A DNA stretch of 59,774 nt from positions 1-59,774 of the forward strand of contig JAMOZS010000010.1 of NCBI GenBank assembly GCA_023667765.1, read 5' to 3'. Positions 8,959-17,879 of this stretch are shown piece by piece. The stretch's first letter is position 1. Each line of letters starts with the position of its first letter. A model generated the notes under the pieces. The model was not told where the DNA came from, searched no databases, and saw nothing but the letters and a program-made list of their open reading frames with translations. This stretch comes from Roseburia sp. (GTDB taxonomy: Bacteria; Bacillota; Clostridia; Lachnospirales; Lachnospiraceae). Made by a program: the position numbers and the translations under genes.

Positions 8959-9804
8959 ATGAGTTATCTGCAAATAAACCATAGACCTTCCTCCCAGTAT
9001 GCACATTACACCCATCATTTTCATTCCACCTATGAGGTCTATTATTTTATTTCCGGCGACGCGGATTATTTTGTGGAGGGCACAGAGTATCATCTGACCC
9101 CTCACAGTCTTTTACTGCTGGCTCCAAATGTGCTTCACGGCGTACGGGTAAAATCCGATAGGGATTATGTGAGATACTGCCTGTATTTTTCGCCGTCTGA
9201 ACTGCTGTCCGAAAGACGTTCCTTCTTGCTTTCCTCTTTTCCCAATCCTTTAAAGGATTCCAAACAGGCAGTATTTTATGAAGATTTGACCGAATTTCAA
9301 TTTGAAAACTTTTTTTATCTCCTGCAGCAACTGGATTCTCTGCCCCAGGAAGAACAACAAATTTATTATCCTATTTATCTGGAGGGGTTTCTGGCCCGGA
9401 TTCATCTGATGTGCCAGCTGCGCTGCCCTTCCTCCACCTGTGCTTCCAATGTCTCCTCAACCATTACGGAAATCATAAGCTATCTCAACAGCCATATTGC
9501 GCAGCCGCACACTCTGGACGATTTATCACAGAAATTCTATATCAGCAAATATTATCTGAATCGCTCCTTCAAAAGAGCCACAGGCACTACCGTCATTGAT
9601 TATCTCATTCATAAGCGCATCTTCCTCGCCAAGCAATATCTATTGAACGGAGAAAATGCCGTCGACGTCGCCGCCAAGGTGGGATTTACCGACTACTCCT
9701 CCTTCTACAGGGCTTATAAAAGAATACTGGGGACTTCTCCGGGCTGTGACAAAAAATCCGTCACTGATTCTCATACAGGTACACCTGAACGCGACTATTT
9801 ATGA
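8959..9804 (+). CDS. AraC-family transcriptional regulator
   Basis: The N-terminal cupin-type sensing domain (residues 1-140) includes HYTHHFHSTYEVYYFISG and LLLAPNVLHGVRV. A C-terminal pair of helix-turn-helices follows: LDDLSQKFYISKYYLNRSFK and VDVAAKVGFTDYSSFYRAYK, then GTSPG. At 281 aa it is standard for sugar-responsive AraC activators. It is transcribed divergently from the dehydrogenase/isomerase operon, which it most likely controls. Its last 44 bp overlap the convergent lipoprotein gene in antisense. Confidence 0.9.
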   Translation: MSYLQINHRPSSQYAHYTHHFHSTYEVYYFISGDADYFVEGTEYHLTPHSLLLLAPNVLHGVRVKSDRDYVRYCLYFSPSELLSERRSFLLSSFPNPLKDSKQAVFYEDLTEFQFENFFYLLQQLDSLPQEEQQIYYPIYLEGFLARIHLMCQLRCPSSTCASNVSSTITEIISYLNSHIAQPHTLDDLSQKFYISKYYLNRSFKRATGTTVIDYLIHKRIFLAKQYLLNGENAVDVAAKVGFTDYSSFYRAYKRILGTSPGCDKKSVTDSHTGTPERDYL

Positions 9805-12124
9805 TTTCCGCCGTCTCCCTGGTACTCTTATCCCCTGCGAAGTAACCCTCCGCCTCCTCCCACAAAATATTGATAATATCGTTATAATACCCCATAATGT
9901 CGCGGCCGGGAACCGCCTTTTCCAAAAGCTCCTTATAGATATGCAAGATCGTCCTGCCATCCGCAAGCCTTTCCAGTACTCTGTTACCCCCTCGCCATCC
10001 GCTCCATACAATTTCGGTTTCCCCGGTATTATGATAATTCTCCACTACCTCGATTTCATCCAAAGAAATCTTACTGACCGGATTTTCGGCTCCAAAATAG
10101 TCCAGATACTGCACCTCCTCGCTCAGCAGACACTCCAGGAAGGCTCTGACCGCCTCAGTATCAGCGTCTTTGCTTACCACAATCATTCCGTCGCTTATCA
10201 GGAAATGACCGTTCCCTTTAGAATTGGGGTTTCCCACAAAAAAGCACTCTTCTCCATATCTTTCGTACCTCTCGTTGATAGCTTCCACAGAGCTCACGGC
10301 ATTATCATACAGACAACCCCCGGCGCCCAGGAACATTTTCCGGCTGAGTGTATCGTCCCCATATGCTTTTGCCGCCTCCAATATCTTCAGAAACCTCTCA
10401 TCGTCAAAATGGCATTCTCCTTTTTCCCAGTCAACTAACCAGGAGTCCTCTAAAAGCCCCTTTACCAGTTCATTCAATGTGGCCCGACAAGCATAGGGGC
10501 TCTCTCCCTGACAATGAAGCCCTACATAATCTCCCGTTTCCAGGAGCTCCAGCAAATCCTCCACCGTCCAACTGTCCTTCTGCCAGATACTCTTCAATGT
10601 CATGGCGGTGGCCAAATCCACCTCCGGAGGAAGCCCCACCAGGACATTCCCGGATGTTCCCATCTCTATCACTCCGGGAAGAAACTGTTCCAGCGTCTCC
10701 CCCGGAATAAGAGGCTTTATGTCCGCTAACAGCCCCATGCTCTGCAGCTTCTCCATGTCATCCTCCGTCACATAAAGGATATCCGGGCATTCTCCCGACA
10801 TGATTTCGGCCATGATTCTTGTGCGAAAATCCTCCGCTTCCAAGCCCTTACTGTTCCTGTATTCATAATAGTAATCCGGATTCCGACGACTGGCTGCGGC
10901 AATCGCATAGGATAGCTTTTCCTTCTCCCCCACCAGATTCACGACGCTCAGAGTTGTAACCTGGCGTTCATAGGGCTCCTCGGATAATACGACCAGCCAG
11001 TCCTCCTCACGCTCATTAATACTGCCAAACATTCTGAGCAGAGGCGCCTGTCCCTCCCGCATAACCAGCATCGTATTATAAGTTTCCGGCACGGCATTAT
11101 TTCGGAAATCAAACACCAGCTTCCTTGCACCGGATTCCACATCCCATTTCACAATGCCCTTCGCCGTCTTATAGTAAACGCTGTTTCCCTGCATACCTAA
11201 CATAGCGCTGCTGCCATATCTGTCAAGGGGCAGTTCATTCTCCAGAAGCGCCACCTCCTTTATCCGGTTATTCTCCCAATCAAACCAGACCAGTCTTGTA
11301 TGCTTCTCCCGACTGCTGTAAACCGGAAAAATCAGTTCGCCTTCCTGGGTTCTGAGGGGCATTCCCACCTGTTCCATCTCATCAAACTTCTGAGACATCA
11401 AAAGCTTCCCCTCCCTATCAAAAAGATATAATTCCCTGAGTGGATTCGAGCTCTGCCCCGCTCTGACATAAAGATTTCCATCCTTATCGCAGATACATTC
11501 ACTCATAGGGGAAACACCTTTATCATTTATAATTTCCTCCTCATAATAGATAGGAAGCATGTCTATTCTGTTCACGGCCCCCTGAGAATCGGAATAGATA
11601 TTATGGATGGAGGATGTATCCTCCAAATGGAATTCCTCATGAAACACAAACTCCTGCTCCCCCATCACATCCATGGACACGCCAATTACACTTTCCAGAC
11701 CTGTTTTGTCATTTGTCAGCTCCGTAACAGAGGTATTCATGACACCCGTGTCATATACCTCCAACAGGCATCTGCCGGGAGTAATCTCACTGGATTCTTT
11801 GACGCGCAAAAGATAAAGTCTGTAAATCTTTTCTCCCCAGACCTTGTCCACCACGTCCCACACTTCTTCCCTGGCCTCGTCACAGACCGCCTCTTCATGC
11901 TCCCACGAAATGTATTCTTTTATCCATAAACCCTGCTCTTCCTCTACCTCGCCTTGAACTGCAAAACCGTTATTTTTCCAGTCCACCGTTGTAACAGAGC
12001 TCTTTCCCTCCGGAGCGGACTCCTCCTTTGCCGGGCTCTCCGTCTCCCCACCGGCTCCCGCACAGCCCCATGCCGTCATTACAAAAACAAGAACAAACAC
12101 CAGCCCGATGAATCTTTTATACAT
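9761..12124 (-). CDS. Large lipoprotein with C-terminal solute-binding domain
   Basis: The start at 12124 (MYKRFIGLV, after AAAGGAG) gives a lipoprotein signal peptide with lipobox AWGC near residue 20. Residues 25-400 are a beta-rich region with repeated Asp/Gly turns (DSQGAVNRIDM, CDKDGNLYVRAG, DREGKLL) that looks like a beta-propeller; that is inference. From about residue 410 the protein resembles a family-1 extracellular solute-binding protein: EDFRTRIMAEIMSGECPDILYV, VGLPPEVDLAT and FLISDGMIVVSKD. At 787 aa it is much longer than a classical binding protein. No permease genes are adjacent, so a sensing or surface role is possible. It lies downstream of the APH-like gene. Confidence 0.7.
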   Translation of the reverse strand: MYKRFIGLVFVLVFVMTAWGCAGAGGETESPAKEESAPEGKSSVTTVDWKNNGFAVQGEVEEEQGLWIKEYISWEHEEAVCDEAREEVWDVVDKVWGEKIYRLYLLRVKESSEITPGRCLLEVYDTGVMNTSVTELTNDKTGLESVIGVSMDVMGEQEFVFHEEFHLEDTSSIHNIYSDSQGAVNRIDMLPIYYEEEIINDKGVSPMSECICDKDGNLYVRAGQSSNPLRELYLFDREGKLLMSQKFDEMEQVGMPLRTQEGELIFPVYSSREKHTRLVWFDWENNRIKEVALLENELPLDRYGSSAMLGMQGNSVYYKTAKGIVKWDVESGARKLVFDFRNNAVPETYNTMLVMREGQAPLLRMFGSINEREEDWLVVLSEEPYERQVTTLSVVNLVGEKEKLSYAIAAASRRNPDYYYEYRNSKGLEAEDFRTRIMAEIMSGECPDILYVTEDDMEKLQSMGLLADIKPLIPGETLEQFLPGVIEMGTSGNVLVGLPPEVDLATAMTLKSIWQKDSWTVEDLLELLETGDYVGLHCQGESPYACRATLNELVKGLLEDSWLVDWEKGECHFDDERFLKILEAAKAYGDDTLSRKMFLGAGGCLYDNAVSSVEAINERYERYGEECFFVGNPNSKGNGHFLISDGMIVVSKDADTEAVRAFLECLLSEEVQYLDYFGAENPVSKISLDEIEVVENYHNTGETEIVWSGWRGGNRVLERLADGRTILHIYKELLEKAVPGRDIMGYYNDIINILWEEAEGYFAGDKSTRETAEIINSRVQVYLYENQ

Positions 12125-12212
12125 GACAATCTCCTTTCCTGAGGGCGCGACAACACGCGTCGCTCCTCTGTGCCTGACGTACCAACCATAGCGCTTCAAA
12201 CGAAACACTCTG

Positions 12213-12998
12213 TCAGAACAACTCGTCCAGCAAAATATAATATCGAATTTTCTCCCAGTCCGGCTCTATGCCCAGTTCCCGAAACAAGAGCTGTCCGTCA
12301 AATCCGGAATATGCCTGCCTTCCATATTTTCCGCTGTAATTATGGGATAAGCTCCGATAACACAAAGCAATATCACACCATTTGTCGGCAACGCCCGCTC
12401 CTCCCAGGTCGAGATAGCCGGTCACCCGACCATCACTCAAAAACACATTGGGGAGACAGAAATCTCCATGGGATAACACCGGTTCCTCCTTCGGTCGATT
12501 ATCCCGGAGCCACTGTAATAGCTCCTCCGGTCCCTTAAAACCGTTTTCTCCAAAGGTTTCCGGCTCCACATAATCCATATCCACCAGACCCTTCTCCACA
12601 TAATAGGCCGCACGGGCCAGCTTATTCTGTAACCGCGCGTCCACGGGACAATCCGAAATATCGACCTCCCAGAGCCTTTTCAGGCCTTCTGCAAGCAGCC
12701 CCGCCAGCTTTTCTGGCTGCTCCATATACTTCCTCTCACAGGCCATTTCACCGCTGCATTTACTCATAAGCAGGTACAGCCTTTTATCCATCACCCCACA
12801 GGCAATCACTTCGGGCACGGGCAGTTTCCCCTGCAGCCATGTCAGCATACGGTATTCATTCTCCGAATCCCTGTTGTAATCCTGTACCTTCAAAACTTTA
12901 TCAGAAAAAATAAGTACCTTGGAGCCTGACATTCCAATCGAATCCACCTGATACGGCTCCCCTGAAACAATTTTACCGATTTGTGCCGGAAATACCAT
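12213..12998 (-). CDS. APH(3')-like aminoglycoside phosphotransferase family protein
   Basis: This 261-aa protein matches the aminoglycoside 3'-phosphotransferase fold throughout. The Brenner motif is SHGDFCLPN with catalytic Asp179, and the metal-binding motif is YLDLGGAGVADKW with Asp197. ALCYRSL follows. The N-terminal lobe has KVLKVQ (nucleotide-binding Lys). The start MVFPAQIG at 12998 follows AGGAGGGG; the upstream in-frame ATG lacks a site. Family knowledge says kanamycin-type aminoglycosides are substrates of close relatives, but divergent chromosomal members are often not resistance genes. The actual substrate is uncertain. Confidence 0.82.
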   Translation of the reverse strand: MVFPAQIGKIVSGEPYQVDSIGMSGSKVLIFSDKVLKVQDYNRDSENEYRMLTWLQGKLPVPEVIACGVMDKRLYLLMSKCSGEMACERKYMEQPEKLAGLLAEGLKRLWEVDISDCPVDARLQNKLARAAYYVEKGLVDMDYVEPETFGENGFKGPEELLQWLRDNRPKEEPVLSHGDFCLPNVFLSDGRVTGYLDLGGAGVADKWCDIALCYRSLSHNYSGKYGRQAYSGFDGQLLFRELGIEPDWEKIRYYILLDELF

Positions 12999-13163
12999 CT
13001 CGCAGCCCCTCCTGAATATCGCTCTTCCTATCATTTAAATTCATTATATAATCATGCATTCTTAAATGCAAGCATGGCGCTCTTCGAATCCCCCTGCTAA
13101 TCCGCCCTGTCAGAGCAGTTTACTGCAATGAAACGCGAGGGAAAACGACGGAGGTGATAACAA

Positions 13164-13506
13164 ATGCCTTATAGCTATTATCTGTGGATGATGACAAGTC
13201 CCTGCTAAAAATGCTGTAGGGTTTTACATAAAAGGAATATCAGGTGATGACAGCCGAAAACGGACTCATGATAGACTATGCCGCAAAAAGGTTCAGCTGG
13301 AAACGCAGGCTATAGAATTAACCCGGCTGGAATACGAGATTCTAGAATTTCTTTCTATGAATCCGGGACAGGTTTTTGATAAGGAACGCATTTACGAAAA
13401 AGTATGCGGCTATGATGCGGAAGGCAACCATCGTGTGGTAACAGAGATGATTCTACATATCCGCAAAAAGCTTGCAGAACACACAGACCGAATACCCTTC
13501 GTATAA
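13164..13506 (+). pseudogene. OmpR-family response regulator remnant
   Basis: A ribosome site GGAGGTGA precedes ATG at 13164. Shifted frames then read VDDDKSLLKML (receiver start) and KEYQVMTAENG. The bulk of the receiver is deleted. The sequence ends with a readable winged-helix DNA-binding domain: ELTRLEYEILEFLSMNPG, VFDKERIYEKVCG and VTEMILHIRKKL, to a stop at 13506. The gene therefore has at least two frameshifts, a stop and an internal deletion. It abuts another decayed gene on the opposite strand. Confidence 0.75.
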
Positions 13507-14327
13507 TAGCCCCCTCCCTTGGCTCCCAATACTCCCTTACCGCATACCGGCCTCTTTTATCCTTCTGAAAGGTAATGGCTGTAGGAAAATAGCTTCCTTC
13601 CCGCACCTCCATAAGTGCTGTACTTCTCCCGAAAGACCAACAGATATACCATAATCTCCCCCTCCACCTTATCCTGCCCGGCCGCAGAGTCGCCGTTTCT
13701 TCCCTCATTAGCCGGAAGCACATAACTTGCTGCCCGAAACAGGCCCTTGGTTCTGTCATCGGCATAGCGCTTCATAATAGTCGCCATAATAGCTTCCTCC
13801 ATGCCTCCCGTATCCGAGACGGAAATTCTGCCATTCCTACCGTAAGCGGCCAATGCCTTTTTCGATTCTGCGTCAAAGAAAGAAATACGCCCCCTATTTC
13901 CAATCAAAAGCAATATCGGCACATTCCCTGAAGGCTTCACCTGATACGTCATCGCTGCTCTCAAGCAGGATAATAAGCTCATAGGGTTCCTCCTTCGTTT
14001 GAAGTTCTATGGAGGAACAGGCATATCCTTCCGGATAAAGCAGATTTTGCGCGATTGCGGACACCCTAGAAGCATTCCCGATATAATCCGCATGATATTG
14101 CTCCTCTTCGTCGGCATCGGGGCAGGAGATTCTCACTTCAATGTTTTCTACGCGGACATAAACGATTTTATCTTCGTCAGCCGGATTCTGGACATTCACA
14201 CCGTTTCTGAACCATTCCCCCTTTTTCCTCGTCCGAGTACAAGAATGTTTCCTGACTTCCGGCAGGGACGACAATCCCGATATCGTAACGGGTCTGTTTC
14301 GGGTTAGTCAGCAGGCATACTAGCACT
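13507..14327 (-). pseudogene. Extracellular-domain remnant of a BlaR1/M56-type or related protein
   Basis: Three overlapping minus-strand frames join into one protein: TNPKQTRYDIGIVVPAG, then VRVENIEVRISCPDADEEE and YELIILLESSDDVSGEAF, then AKKRG-poor GNRGRISFFDAESKKALA and VLPANEGRN, then ITFQKDKRGRYAVREYWEP. Frameshifts occur near 14225 (a run of A and G), 13920 and 13620. The EYWEPR ending recalls the C-terminal tail of M56/BlaR1-like sensors of Lachnospiraceae. That family assignment is from memory and uncertain. It adjoins a response-regulator remnant, so a whole signalling locus has decayed here. Confidence 0.5.
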
Positions 14328-15090
14328 ACTTTTGTTCATTAGAAGATTTATCTATTTTTTCTTGCAATTTCATCAGAGCATCAAAACTTTGCATTCCTTT
14401 TTGAGGATTCTCCATCAATTTATTCATAAATATTTCTAACAGTCTATCCTCTGGCTTAATCGAACTCCCAACCTGTTCATTCTTTATAGTTTCTATAAAC
14501 GCAGAAAGCATCTGTGAAAACCTTGTTTCAATATTATTTTCTAGTGCTTTCAAATTATCAGGAATTTGTTGCACTTCCAACAATAATGTTGATAAAATTT
14601 CTGCATTCTCTTCTGTACTATTTTCAGAGAAATTTAATAAAGTGCCTACTTCACTAACCGGATTGTGAACAATTTCCCCATTTTCAATAGCATTCAACAT
14701 AGCTTCTATTTCTTTTTTTGCCAAATTAGCCCCACTCAAAGTCGTATTATACGAAATAGTTCTCATGTTAGATACGTCAAACGGTATTTCAATATCTCCT
14801 TTTACAATTTGAATAGCTGGTTTCCGATAGGAATGTCTAATCGCCAATTCATAAAATACATTAGGATTATTTCCTGTTAAATCAGCAATAACTAAATCCG
14901 CAGAAATAATTTGTTCAATAATAGCCTTTGTAATTAATCCACTATTTGCCATTTTATCAGCTCTCACAACAGAGTATCCAAAATCTTGGCATACTGGACT
15001 AATAATATACTCCATTACTTCATCCGCATTTTTACGTACTTCTGTTCCCTCTTTACCAATAGGTGTTATTATAAAACATACTTTTCCCAT
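14326..15090 (-). CDS. Nucleoside 2-deoxyribosyltransferase/TIR-SLOG-like domain protein
   Basis: The N-terminal 125 residues have the Rossmann-like fold motifs of this family: VCFIITPIGKEGTEVRKNAD, then YSVVRADKMANSGLITKAII, ISADLVIADLTGNNPNVFYE and LAIRHSYRKPAIQIV. The Asp of ADLTG and the Glu of FYELA correspond to nucleotide-handling residues in deoxyribosyltransferase and SLOG/TIR-like folds. The C-terminal half is helical and charged, probably an oligomerisation or sensing region. Such proteins commonly sit in defence islands, where they are thought to bind or cleave nucleotides. It lies between a decayed locus and a toxin/immunity pair. Its function is inferred only. Confidence 0.7.
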   Translation of the reverse strand: MGKVCFIITPIGKEGTEVRKNADEVMEYIISPVCQDFGYSVVRADKMANSGLITKAIIEQIISADLVIADLTGNNPNVFYELAIRHSYRKPAIQIVKGDIEIPFDVSNMRTISYNTTLSGANLAKKEIEAMLNAIENGEIVHNPVSEVGTLLNFSENSTEENAEILSTLLLEVQQIPDNLKALENNIETRFSQMLSAFIETIKNEQVGSSIKPEDRLLEIFMNKLMENPQKGMQSFDALMKLQEKIDKSSNEQK

Positions 15091-15392
15091 CTTTTTTCCT
15101 CTTTTTCAAATATTGTATTTTCAGTTCTATATGCTTAATTTGGCAACAAATTTTTTTACATTATATGCAAAATAAATAACAGAATAAAAATATGTCAACT
15201 TAAATAATGCCGGACATATAAAATAATCAGTGTAACAATTTCTGCACTCGCTCCACAACCACAACATAATTATTAAATATACGATTGCTTTTTATGGATT
15301 TTTATAGTCATAACATCCTTATTTACAGTTTCAGAGCAAACAGGTATCACCAATCTTCCCTGTAACTGTCTCACTTGCAAATCATAAACCTA

Positions 15393-15902
15393 TTAAATTC
15401 CTCTCTTTTTTTTCCTTACAACAGAATTATTTCGTTTTTTATTCATTTCCTTCGCTGTGAGCCGCCTACCACCTGTTCTTGCTATTGCTTGATGTTCCAA
15501 TGCTGCTTTATATACTGCTCTTCTTCGACCTGCGATTTTTGTAACTCCAAATGGCACTCTTTTACTTGGCATAATACTTTCTACAGAACGAATGGTATCT
15601 GCATTTGCTTCTAGTTTTACAACTTCAGATAAATTATGTCTAAATTCACCACTCAAATAAACATAATCTTCCTCTGAATAAGTAAAACGTCTAATCACCT
15701 CCAAACATGCTTGTTGTATATTTTTAAATTCTTTAACCTTATATCTTTCAGCACGTTCTGCATCAAAAACCAACCACCTATTATTTTGTTTTATAATACA
15801 AGAAGCACCTTCTTTATATCCTTCAAGACTATAAAAAGAATCTGAAATCCCAATATTTTTCATAGTACTTGCAAAACATTCCTTAACATTTTTTTCATTC
15901 AT
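15393..15902 (-). CDS. Hypothetical protein, candidate immunity protein for the TNT toxin
   Basis: The 169-aa protein begins 16 nt after the stop of the TNT-domain gene, as expected for an immunity gene. The N-terminal 75 residues (GASCIIKQNNRWLVFDAER, FKNIQQACLEVIRRF) have the compact alpha/beta pattern seen in small immunity proteins. The C-terminal 60 residues are strongly basic (AGRRRAVYKAALEHQ, KKKRG). I do not recognise a named family. An immunity role is inferred from position alone. The 302 bp between this gene and the next (15091-15392) hold no gene. They carry AATAATCAGTGTAACAATTT, similar to a segment near 17441. Confidence 0.55.
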   Translation of the reverse strand: MNEKNVKECFASTMKNIGISDSFYSLEGYKEGASCIIKQNNRWLVFDAERAERYKVKEFKNIQQACLEVIRRFTYSEEDYVYLSGEFRHNLSEVVKLEANADTIRSVESIMPSKRVPFGVTKIAGRRRAVYKAALEHQAIARTGGRRLTAKEMNKKRNNSVVRKKKRGI

Positions 15903-15917
15903 ATTTCTTCAACCCCC

Positions 15918-16556
15918 CTATTCAATTTTCTCTAAAATTGTCCCCAACATCTCCATAATACATATATCATGATAATATTGAATCGCACCTCCCAAAGTTC
16001 CAAATGCTGGTGCAGTAATACCTTCAACAGCATATTGAACTTTCGGTTGCTCTTTTCCATCTTTTATATCTAATATTCTTTGCTGTTCTTTATCGTCTAT
16101 GACCTCAAAGCACATCACCGGTATATTCTTTAATACTTTATATCGATGAAATTCAACTGAATCTTGTACATAAGGTAATCCTAATTTATTGAATTCAGTT
16201 CCACTAAGTGCCGTAAAATGTCCCCTTTCTGATCCATACCGCACAAGTTCTGCTCCCTTCCCTAAATATTGTTGAGAAACTGTAACTCTATACTTATAAC
16301 ATAGTGGATACTTACCCTTTTCTAACTCTATAATATATTTTTGTTTGTCAAGTCGTTTTGCTCTAATATCAAACCCTTGCCTGTCAGCCACACTTTCTCC
16401 AATATGATAAATTGAGCCTTTATCCCAAAACTCAGGATTTGCTACCCCAATTTTATATTCCGCTACAATTAATTGAGCAACATCATTAAAAACATATTCA
16501 TGCTCAATTAATTCCCCTTTATCATTTCTCTTTTGGTACTTTTCTACGTTGAACAT
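15918..16556 (-). CDS. Orphan TNT-domain (NAD+ glycohydrolase-type) toxin
   Basis: Residues 95-211 match the TNT domain: RYGSERGHFTALSGTEFNKL, then FHRYKVLKNIPV, TAPAFGTLGGAIQYYHD and LGTILEK. The TNT toxin of Mycobacterium CpnT hydrolyses NAD+; the Arg of RYG and the Gln of GGxxQY correspond to its active-site region. A 30-residue insert lies between KNIPV and the GGAIQY strand. ATG at 16556 follows AAAGAGGG, giving 212 aa. The frame stays open upstream to a stop near 16660 and reads on like the middle of a longer protein, so this may be a displaced C-terminal cassette of a polymorphic toxin. No secretion signal is visible. Confidence 0.75.
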   Translation of the reverse strand: MFNVEKYQKRNDKGELIEHEYVFNDVAQLIVAEYKIGVANPEFWDKGSIYHIGESVADRQGFDIRAKRLDKQKYIIELEKGKYPLCYKYRVTVSQQYLGKGAELVRYGSERGHFTALSGTEFNKLGLPYVQDSVEFHRYKVLKNIPVMCFEVIDDKEQQRILDIKDGKEQPKVQYAVEGITAPAFGTLGGAIQYYHDICIMEMLGTILEKIE

Positions 16557-16827
16557 TTTTCCCTCTTTAATTTTACCTGTGCTGCTAATCATTGAACTGC
16601 CATTCAATAATTTAAAACTATGATATTGGTCATTGCATTTTGGCTATATGAGGATACTGTGTTTAGAGCACTTTCAGATTGCATCAACACATATGCCTTG
16701 CATTGTATTTTTATCTTTGCTCCTGTATATTATCATATAAATGTCCGTTTTTCCATAAAAATATGACAATCTACTTATTACCCTGAATCACATTTTTAAC
16801 CTTACATACAGTTTATCTCTGATCAAC

Positions 16828-17117
16828 TGGGATGTAGAATTCGATAAACCAGACGCACTGGAGGCCAGCACAGAGCAGATGTCAAGAACCAGCATTTTTT
16901 ATTGTGACCCCATGCGCAGCAGCCAGAAAGCCGGGATTGAAAACGTACACACCATGCTTCGGATAATTATCCCCCAAGATACCGTGTTTACGAATCTTAT
17001 GCGGTGGAATATCAGGAAATGTGTCAATATCACCCCAACAATGCTCCCAGAAAACGTCTGAAATGGCGTTCTCCCTATGAGATGGCATGCGAGACATATG
17101 ATACAGAAACCCTGTAA
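16828..17117 (+). pseudogene. IS30-family transposase C-terminal remnant
   Basis: The plus strand reads WDVEFDKPDALEASTEQ, TSIFYCDPMRSSQKAGIENV, HTMLRIIIPQDTVFTNLMRW and KCVNI. After a frameshift near 17030 it reads NNAPRKRLKWRSPYEMA to a stop at 17117. This is the C-terminal end of an IS30-type DDE transposase; the catalytic Glu lies in the GIENVH region. The N-terminal two thirds and terminal repeats are missing, so the element is dead. It separates the toxin cluster from the restriction-modification locus. Confidence 0.75.
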
Positions 17118-17391
17118 CAATTGTAACTCTGGTATATTGCGCCAGACAAAATAGTGCTATCACCGAAGCTGCCGAAGAAGTAACCCATTAACATATGAAC
17201 AAAACTGTCACCGGGACAACTTTTATAAAATTCGCCCTAACCTGTAGGAATTAGTCTTGAACACACACATTCCCAGAGGTCTAATTGGTATACTCAGATT
17301 TCAAAGTTATTCATAAATTTACATCTATTTTAACATACATTCGTGTCTGGTACACTATAAACTTTTGATATTTTAAGCGTTTTTTGAGGAC

Positions 17392-17412
17392 ATGTAGGAT
17401 TCAGTCCTACAT
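17392..17412. repeat. Short perfect inverted repeat in an AT-rich gap
   Basis: ATGTAGGA-N5-TCCTACAT lies in the 576-bp non-coding gap between the IS30 remnant and the methyltransferase tail (17118-17693). It could be a transposon end or an operator. Near 17441 the gap also holds a 30-bp segment resembling 15221-15250. I see no gene in this gap. Confidence 0.4.
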
Positions 17413-17693
17413 ACGGGGTTTATTTTTGGAATTCACGATAGAATAATCAATGTAACAATTTCATTACTCGAACTCCTCGGCGGATAACTTGAACTAACTA
17501 TTTCCCCTTGATTTTTAAAGGATGTATTATCCATATTCTCCAAAAACGCTACCGAATTTGTGCCAGTTAAAGTTTTTAGCGTCAAATAGAACCAACAAAC
17601 TTATTACCTTCTACTATTTATAATGGCATGCTGAAATTATACTATAGATATACTACATTAAATTCCAATTCGAAATTGTATCATCCCAATTTT

Positions 17694-17879
17694 TTAATCG
17701 TCATCCAATGCCGTATTTCCGGTGGGATTTCCTAATTCCGTATGCAAAAATGAATTAATTTCTGTTGCAAAAATTATAAGATTATTTATTCTATATGAAG
17801 CCAATAATTCTTTATCTGAATCACTGATATATACTGTTGGTTCACTATAGATTTGCCTAACCGTTAGTGTGGTCTTTCT
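17694..17879 (-). other. In-frame extension downstream of the methyltransferase stop
   Basis: Immediately after the methyltransferase TAA the same frame stays open for 61 codons and reads as a protein-like sequence: TVRQIYSEPTVYISDSDKE, LLASYRINNLIIFATEINSF and LHTELGNPTGNTALDDD. There is no ATG, GTG or credible ribosome site at its start. It may be the tail of a once longer methyltransferase cut by a nonsense change, or a separate small gene that has lost its start. I do not recognise a family. Confidence 0.45.

Noticed and set aside
9656-10438. 260-codon plus-strand ORF
   Set aside because: It lies antisense to the large lipoprotein and within the AraC end; no family features or ribosome site.
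12213-12998. Calling this a specific clinical aminoglycoside resistance gene
   Set aside because: The catalytic motifs are of the APH(3') type, but the sequence is divergent and the substrate cannot be assigned.
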